Assembly (NCBI GenBank): GCA_020718785.1
Contig: DYRK01000047.1
Location: 1 to 18,135 of the forward strand
Direction: 5' to 3'
DNA from: Desulfatirhabdium butyrativorans
GTDB lineage: Bacteria; Desulfobacterota; Desulfobacteria; Desulfobacterales; DYRK01
Length of the DNA stretch: 18,135 bases
The translations under genes and the position numbers were made by a program. Under the pieces are notes generated by a model that was not told the DNA's origin, made no database searches, and was given only the letters and a program-made list of their open reading frames with translations. The first letter of the stretch is position 1. Each line of letters opens with the position of its first letter. Of the stretch, positions 13,518 through 18,135 are shown one piece after another.

Positions 13518-14852
13518 TCAACCGTTCCATTGTAAAATAAGGACTTCTTCACGCAGTTCCGATTTTGTCGCGGTTGACTGTCTTGTTCTGAACAAATCCG
13601 TCCTTACCACTTCATAGCCTGATGAACGGGCTATATCAGCCAAAATCTGTCCGGTTCGGATCATTATCCTGAGATATGAAGCCTGATCTCCGACCACGTA
13701 AGCTAATTTTGCCCCCGGCTTCAATACAGCACGGAGTGCAGACAGATGTCTCGCCATCCCGCCGAAATAAAGACGTGTGACAGCGGCGTACAGCCTTTCA
13801 AAACCTGAATTCTTTCCGAGTTCGATTCTCCGTTTTTCAATTCTTTCAGCAATGCTGTTAATTTCTTTATTGTCCGCTATCCATATATCATCATCATCGC
13901 CTTTGTAAACACCCCGGGTGTTTGAGCGAATAAGATTTTTTTTAAATGATCTTAACTCGCTTCTGTCTTTCATGAATCCGAGAATAACGGATTCAAGTCT
14001 TGTGGTTCTGCTGTAATCCTTTTCATTCGGATAAGGCGGCGATGTGATAACCGCATCAATCGAATTCGGCGGAACAATTTTGCCGACATGGCGTGAATCT
14101 CCTGAAAAAACCTTACAGACAGTCATTGTCCGGCCGATAAGCGATTTGATATCCCTTGTCATTTTATTCATCTCAGATAACCATGCACTGATCACCGGAA
14201 CATCATCTTTTATATTCTTTACACCGACTTCCGGTCCGAAATGGAGATTGCTTATAAAAAAAACAAGTGCTTTGGCCAATGCCAACAAGGCATAGCGGTA
14301 ATAAGGTTCAATCGTCTTTTTCTCTATATGAGCAAGCAAGGTTAAAACTTTATGCAACGGAAGCGGGCTGACAGAATTCTTAATTAATAGTTTTTCCGAT
14401 TTTGCTTCAAGGGTTTTCAAAGATATTTTTTTTATATCTCCGCTGAAAGGAATGCAGTCGTCAATGCCTTGTTTTTTCAGTTCATTCAAACTATTATCGG
14501 CGATATCTTCAGCATATTGTTTAAGCCGGTCCGGTTTTATATTCCAATCTGTTTTTACAGAACTGGCAAAATGTGCAAAAGGAGCCGCTTCAACGCCGAT
14601 ACACTCAATTCCTCTCAACTTACACTCCACAAGCGTTGTACCGGTGCCGCAGAACGGGTCTAATACTTTATGCTGATTGTTTATTCCGAAATCTTCCAAA
14701 TAATCTCTCACCAGACGGGGCGGAAATGACAATACAAAACGATACCAGTCATGAAATTTTTTATCTCTTTCATCTAATCGGTTGAGCTGCCTGTTATACT
14801 TTTGTTTTTCATGAAAGTCAGGCAGAGTCATCTGGTATTGTCTTGAAAACAT
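13518..14852 (-). CDS. DNA methyltransferase (N4-cytosine/N6-adenine type)
   Basis: A 444-residue protein. The AdoMet-binding motif I is VLDPFCGTGTTLVE (DPFCGTGTT at 65-73) and the catalytic motif IV is TSPPY at 270-274 (AVITSPPYPNEKDYS). FxGxG precedes SPPY with about 200 residues between them; that stretch may hold the target-recognition domain, an alpha-like order. TSPPY is common in N4-cytosine and some N6-adenine enzymes, so the methylated base is open. Later strands include AKLAYVVGDQASYLR (394-408). The start is ATG 14852 with AAGGAA 9 bases upstream, just past the mutase terminator. It is followed by the truncated endonuclease-like gene, so it is now probably an orphan methylase. Confidence 0.9.
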   Translation of the reverse strand: MFSRQYQMTLPDFHEKQKYNRQLNRLDERDKKFHDWYRFVLSFPPRLVRDYLEDFGINNQHKVLDPFCGTGTTLVECKLRGIECIGVEAAPFAHFASSVKTDWNIKPDRLKQYAEDIADNSLNELKKQGIDDCIPFSGDIKKISLKTLEAKSEKLLIKNSVSPLPLHKVLTLLAHIEKKTIEPYYRYALLALAKALVFFISNLHFGPEVGVKNIKDDVPVISAWLSEMNKMTRDIKSLIGRTMTVCKVFSGDSRHVGKIVPPNSIDAVITSPPYPNEKDYSRTTRLESVILGFMKDRSELRSFKKNLIRSNTRGVYKGDDDDIWIADNKEINSIAERIEKRRIELGKNSGFERLYAAVTRLYFGGMARHLSALRAVLKPGAKLAYVVGDQASYLRIMIRTGQILADIARSSGYEVVRTDLFRTRQSTATKSELREEVLILQWNG

Positions 14853-14884
14853 ATTGCCGTATTCCTTAAAAATTCATTTTGCTT

Positions 14885-15486
14885 AAAAGGCGGGGCAGAC
14901 CAAAGCCCCGCCTTCTGTTTTCACCGATATTACTTCCGCCGCTTTTCCAATTCATTGAGAATATGGTTTGCGGAATCGGTGACCGGCGTTCCGGGACCGA
15001 ATACGCCGACTGCGCCGGCATCGTAGAGATACTGATAATCCGTAGGCGGAATCACGCCGCCGACCACTACCAGCACATCATCTGCGCCTTGTTTCTTCAA
15101 AGCCTGTACCAGCGCGGGAACCAATGCCTTATGTCCCGCAGCCAGACTCGATGCGCCTACTACATGAACATCGTTTTCCACCGCCATTTTCGCAGCCTCT
15201 TCAGGCGTCTGGAACATGGGGCTGATATCCACATCAAAACCGAGGTCCGCAAAGGCAGTGGCAATGACTTTGATGCCCCGGTCATGTCCGTCCTGTCCCA
15301 TTTTGGTAACAAGAATTCTGGGTCTGCGCCCCTCTTTTTCCGCAAATACTTCGGTTCTTTTCCTTACCGAACTGATCACTTCACTGTCTCCGTATTCCGC
15401 AGCATAGATGCCGGAAATGCACCGTGTGGTTGCCACATAGCGACCGAAAACTTTTTCCATTGCATCTGAAATTTCGCCTACAGTTG
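14885..15486. repeat. Right copy of the ~600-bp direct repeat (inside the intact mutase gene)
   Basis: Partner of 3849-4442, in the same orientation. This copy lies in the complete gene and its terminator, so it is likely the functional version. Confidence 0.88.
14887..14914 (-). terminator. Rho-independent terminator after methylmalonyl-CoA mutase
   Basis: AAGGCGGGGC and GCCCCGCCTT form a perfect 10-bp stem with an 8-base loop. On the minus strand it is followed by TT and then AAGC, 15 bases after the mutase stop. It separates the mutase from the methyltransferase gene. A copy is at 3852-3874. Confidence 0.85.
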
Positions 15487-17065
15487 CTCTTGCTCTCACT
15501 GCTGCAATACAGACTTCAAGAAGGTTCCCGCCGCTTCCGGCAGCTTTCGTGACAGCTTCAATCGCCGATCTGGCCGCATCATTATTCCGTTTTGCCCGGA
15601 CTTCTTTCAGTCTTGCTACCTGCTCGTCACGGACAGCAGCCGGAACTTCAAGGATTTCGATGTCCAATTTCTCATCCTTGATCTGATACTTGTTCACGCC
15701 TACGATGATATCTTTGCCCTTCTCGATCCGAGCCTGTTTCCGGGCTGCCGATTCTTCGACCCGCATCTTGGGCATTCCGGATGCAATAGCCTTTGCCATA
15801 CCGCCTAATTCTTCGACTTCATCAATGATTTTCTGAGCCTCACGAATAATACCGTCGGTCAGCGCCTCGACATAGTAGGAGCCGCCCAGCGGATCAATCA
15901 CATGACAGACCTGAGATTCTTCCTGAACGACTATCTGAGTATTTCGGGCGATTCTCGCGGAAAAATCCGTAGGAAGACCGATAGCCTCGTCAAAGGAATT
16001 GGTGTGCAGAGACTGGGTTCCGCCCAGCACAGCCGCGAGACATTCCAGCGTAGTCCGGATAATATTGTTATGGGGGTCCTGAGCGGTCAGACTCCAGCCC
16101 GAGGTCTGAACATGAGTTCTCAGAACAGCAGATCTCGAGTCTTTGGGGTTGAACTTGCTGACGATCCGATGCCAGAGGAACCGTGCTGCCCGGAGCATGG
16201 CAATTTCCATAAAGAAATTCATGCCCACACCGAAGAAGAATGACAGCCTCGGAGCAAAAGCATCAATATCCAATCCGGCGGCGATGGCTGCCCGGATATA
16301 TTCCAGACCGTCTGCCAGCGTGAACGCGGTCTGAAGCACGGAATCCGCGCCGGCTTCCATCATGTGGTAGCCGCTGATGCTGATCGTGTTGAATTTGGGC
16401 ATGTTTTTGGAACAGTAGCCGATGATGTCGGAGACAATCCGCATGGAAGGTTCCGGCGGATAGATATAGGTATTTCTCGTGAGATATTCTTTGAGAATAT
16501 CGTTCTGAATAGTTCCGGTAAGGTCGCTCTGTTTGACGCCCTGTTCTTCCGCTGCCACAATATAACCGGCAAGAATCGGCAGAACCGCGCCGTTCATAGT
16601 CATCGAGACGGACATCTTATCCAGCGGAATCTGATCGAAGAGGATTTTCATATCCTCGACGCTGTCAATGGCAACGCCGGCTTTTCCCACATCGCCGAAC
16701 ACGCGGGGATGATCCGAGTCATAGCCCCGGTGAGTCGGAAGATCAAAAGCAACCGAAAGTCCCATCTGACCGGCAGCAAGATTTCTCCGATAAAAGGCAT
16801 TGGAGTCTTTTGCTGTGGAAAATCCCGCATACTGGCGGATGGTCCAGGGACGGCCCACATACATCGTCGCCATAGGACCCCGGACATATGGAGCCAGACC
16901 CGGCAGCGTGTTGACATGCTCCATGCCTTCAAGGTCTTCAGCCGTATATAAGGGCTTGACGACAATGCCTTCCGCTGTTTTCCAGTTGAAAGCTTCCGGT
17001 TTTTTTCCTTTGGACTGTTTTTCTACCAGTCCTGCCCATTTCTGAATATTGGGATGTTCTGACAT
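14930..17065 (-). CDS. scpA: Methylmalonyl-CoA mutase (single-chain, adenosylcobalamin-dependent)
   Basis: A 711-residue, full-length protein of the same size class as E. coli Sbm/ScpA. It interconverts (R)-methylmalonyl-CoA and succinyl-CoA through a 5'-deoxyadenosyl radical. The N-terminal TIM barrel contains GPMATMYVGRPWTIRQYAGF, with Y69 the likely substrate Tyr, and ISGYHMMEAGA, with H234 the catalytic His. The C-terminal cobalamin domain has DGHDRG (592-597, H594 as the lower cobalt ligand), SSL at 639-641 and GG at 669-670. The start ATG 17065 has AAGGAG 6 bases upstream. The epimerase gene lies 70 bases upstream on the same strand, with a hairpin in between, so the two form a propionate/methylmalonyl unit. 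A terminator follows. Its last ~185 codons are duplicated as a broken remnant at 3890-4442. Confidence 0.97.
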   Translation of the reverse strand: MSEHPNIQKWAGLVEKQSKGKKPEAFNWKTAEGIVVKPLYTAEDLEGMEHVNTLPGLAPYVRGPMATMYVGRPWTIRQYAGFSTAKDSNAFYRRNLAAGQMGLSVAFDLPTHRGYDSDHPRVFGDVGKAGVAIDSVEDMKILFDQIPLDKMSVSMTMNGAVLPILAGYIVAAEEQGVKQSDLTGTIQNDILKEYLTRNTYIYPPEPSMRIVSDIIGYCSKNMPKFNTISISGYHMMEAGADSVLQTAFTLADGLEYIRAAIAAGLDIDAFAPRLSFFFGVGMNFFMEIAMLRAARFLWHRIVSKFNPKDSRSAVLRTHVQTSGWSLTAQDPHNNIIRTTLECLAAVLGGTQSLHTNSFDEAIGLPTDFSARIARNTQIVVQEESQVCHVIDPLGGSYYVEALTDGIIREAQKIIDEVEELGGMAKAIASGMPKMRVEESAARKQARIEKGKDIIVGVNKYQIKDEKLDIEILEVPAAVRDEQVARLKEVRAKRNNDAARSAIEAVTKAAGSGGNLLEVCIAAVRARATVGEISDAMEKVFGRYVATTRCISGIYAAEYGDSEVISSVRKRTEVFAEKEGRRPRILVTKMGQDGHDRGIKVIATAFADLGFDVDISPMFQTPEEAAKMAVENDVHVVGASSLAAGHKALVPALVQALKKQGADDVLVVVGGVIPPTDYQYLYDAGAVGVFGPGTPVTDSANHILNELEKRRK

Positions 17066-17091
17066 TTCACACTCCTTTTGAAATTGAAAAG

Positions 17092-17127
17092 TGAGAAGTG
17101 AGAATTTTTTTCATTTCTCACTTCTCA
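17092..17127. repeat. Fold-back repeat between epimerase and mutase
   Basis: TGAGAAGTGAGAA (17092-17104) and TTCTCACTTCTCA (17115-17127) form a perfect 13-bp stem with a 10-base, T-rich loop, 9 bases after the epimerase stop. The same TTCTCAC unit builds the element at 11358-11402. It could act as an attenuator or mRNA stabiliser between the two genes, but may be a mere dispersed repeat. Confidence 0.8.
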
Positions 17128-17135
17128 TTTTCTCA

Positions 17136-17537
17136 TTATCTTTGGCACAATTCGACCAATACGCCGTTGGTGGCTTTGGGATGCAGAAAAGCGATTTTTG
17201 CTCCGCCCGCGCCTTTTCTCGGTTTCTGATCAATGAGCTGAATGCCTTTTGCCTTGAGTTCTTCCAGCGCAGATTCGATGTCTTCCACACGAAAAGCCAC
17301 ATGCTGAATGCCCTGGCCTTTCTTTTCGATGTACTTGGCAACGGGTCCGTCCGGCGCCGTGGATTCGAGCAGTTCCACTTCGCTTTCGCCTACCGGAAAA
17401 AAGGCGGTGGTCACTTTCTGTTCTTCAACGGTTTCCGCGCCCTCGAATTTGAGGCCCAGAATTGCCGACCAGAAATTCTTTCCTTCTTCGATGCTGTTGA
17501 CTGCAATGCCGAGATGGTCAATTTTCAAAATTTTCAT
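17136..17537 (-). CDS. mce: Methylmalonyl-CoA epimerase (VOC superfamily)
   Basis: A 133-residue protein with two vicinal-oxygen-chelate beta-alpha-beta-beta-beta modules. It racemises (S)- to (R)-methylmalonyl-CoA, feeding the mutase encoded just downstream. Expected metal ligands are H8 in KIDHLGIAV, H79 in GIQHVAFRVED and E129 in VLVELCQR; a fourth is probably in VELLE near 55. GAGGAKIAFLHPKATNGVLV is a hallmark stretch of this family. I chose the second Met (17537) because AAAGGAA lies 8 bases upstream and the family begins at MKxxKIDHLGIAV. The upstream in-frame ATG at 17555 would add MKGTKK but lacks a ribosome-binding site. Confidence 0.95.
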   Translation of the reverse strand: MKILKIDHLGIAVNSIEEGKNFWSAILGLKFEGAETVEEQKVTTAFFPVGESEVELLESTAPDGPVAKYIEKKGQGIQHVAFRVEDIESALEELKAKGIQLIDQKPRKGAGGAKIAFLHPKATNGVLVELCQR

Positions 17538-17629
17538 TTTCTTTGTTCCTTTCATTTCAAGAATTACAGTTAAGACTTTTTTTGTGGCTAAACCATATAT
17601 GACGATAGTTCAGATTCAACGGGTATTTT

Positions 17630-18135
17630 TCAGGAAGTTAAAACTTTAAATCTTGCTCTGCCTGCCCTCTTGAATTTCAATCCTCTTCTGATTATTTCGG
17701 GCATAGAATATTTATCTTTATGCGGGGTAATAATTCCCAGCCTTGTCAATACATCAATTTCATCCGAACCGAGTCTGAGAGTTTCCTTGTCAAAAGGTAT
17801 CTGTCGGACATTATCGGGAATATTTCTTATTTTTTCGAAAATATCTTTTAATACGGGAATTTCTGTTTTAATCTCTTCGATTTTCTCGGTACTGCAAGGA
17901 TCCAGTGCATTTTTTACCGCGGCAGGAGGCATCAGCCTGCCCGGATACTCCTGAATAGTTAAGGCTTTTTCGCTTGAAAAACGGATAAAACGGACGATAT
18001 CCCGTGCCTGAAGCTGATCGTTAACTGACAAAGCTGCGATTACCCAGTTCACCGTTTTAGCTTCTCTTGAATCAGGTTTTCCGAGCTTTAGTCCCCATAG
18101 CGGCTCCAAGGCACTCTCAATATCTTCTTTCGATG
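17630..18135 (-). CDS. C-terminal part of an unidentified, possibly ATPase-type protein (partial)
   Basis: The frame is open to the right edge, and the residues SKEDIESALEPLWGLKLG show that coding continues beyond it. About 168 residues are visible. Recognisable stretches are AKTVNWVIAALSVNDQLQAR, DIVRFIRFSSEKALT, VRQIPFDKETLRLGSDEIDV and SMPEIIRRGLKFKRAGRARF. The last part looks like a winged-helix-type tail (DEIDVLTRLGIITPHKDKYS). From memory, LWG-LG and LQARDIVRF occur near the C-terminus of large P-loop ATPases of the Sll1717/KAP kind, but no Walker motif lies in the window, so this is tentative. It ends 92 bases before the epimerase start on the same strand and could be cotranscribed with it. 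Confidence 0.6.
   Translation of the reverse strand, partial: SKEDIESALEPLWGLKLGKPDSREAKTVNWVIAALSVNDQLQARDIVRFIRFSSEKALTIQEYPGRLMPPAAVKNALDPCSTEKIEEIKTEIPVLKDIFEKIRNIPDNVRQIPFDKETLRLGSDEIDVLTRLGIITPHKDKYSMPEIIRRGLKFKRAGRARFKVLTS

Noticed and set aside
14879..15469. 196-residue plus-strand frame opposite the mutase 3' end
   Set aside because: It is antisense to a highly conserved cobalamin-binding domain and recurs in pieces opposite the remnant at 3923-4363, simply because the DNA is duplicated.
16364..16951. 195-residue plus-strand frame opposite the mutase barrel
   Set aside because: It is a shadow of the conserved mutase; no start signal or family features.
17538..17555. Earlier ATG start for the epimerase (adds MKGTKK)
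   Set aside because: No ribosome-binding site precedes it, while AAAGGAA is well placed for the second ATG, where the family's conserved sequence begins.

Overview
The window looks like a chromosomal segment of a Gram-negative anaerobe with a large, rearranged genome. A Desulfobacterota sulfate reducer of the Desulfonema type is my best guess. This rests on the vitamin B12-dependent methylmalonyl-CoA mutase/epimerase pair, the exported calcium-motif proteins, the IS4-type element and the many short palindromic intergenic repeats. No rRNA or tRNA gene is visible, so the taxonomy is inference. Almost every gene lies on the minus strand; the transposase and a broken aat gene are the exceptions.

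Layout from left to right. (1) Positions 1-3164 hold a large exported surface protein with two near-identical 249-residue modules, each followed by a fibronectin-III-like domain, then a ZU5-like domain. Its reading frame breaks at a run of eight A residues, and open coding sequence continues in the -1 frame past the left edge. (2) 3277-3774 is a GNAT acetyltransferase. (3) 3849-4442 is a decayed copy of the 3' end of methylmalonyl-CoA mutase, including its terminator. (4) 4543-7953 is a minus-strand group: a propeller plus lytic-transglycosylase-like protein without its N-terminus, followed by two paralogous small exported proteins. One paralog seems to have an ATA in place of its ATG start. 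(5) 7967-9322 is an intact IS4-type insertion sequence. The genes on both sides of it, the transglycosylase-like gene and aat, have lost their 5' ends. (6) 9899-12852 holds a lipoprotein serpin and, upstream of it, an exported papain-like cysteine peptidase. (7) 12975-14852 is a DNA methyltransferase followed by a truncated gene that resembles a restriction endonuclease. (8) 14930-17537 is the intact mutase and the epimerase. (9) 17630-18135 is the C-terminal part of a gene that enters from the right edge.

The clearest metabolic unit is epimerase plus mutase, which interconvert (S)- and (R)-methylmalonyl-CoA and succinyl-CoA in propionate metabolism. The middle 10 kb, bounded by the two mutase 3' ends, is accessory and scarred: it holds an IS element, truncated genes, a disabled restriction-modification pair and palindromic repeats. 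The most distinctive points are the exported cysteine peptidase next to a serpin, the apparent ATA start of a paralog, the A8 frameshift in the surface protein, and the 600-bp mutase duplication that brackets the accessory block.
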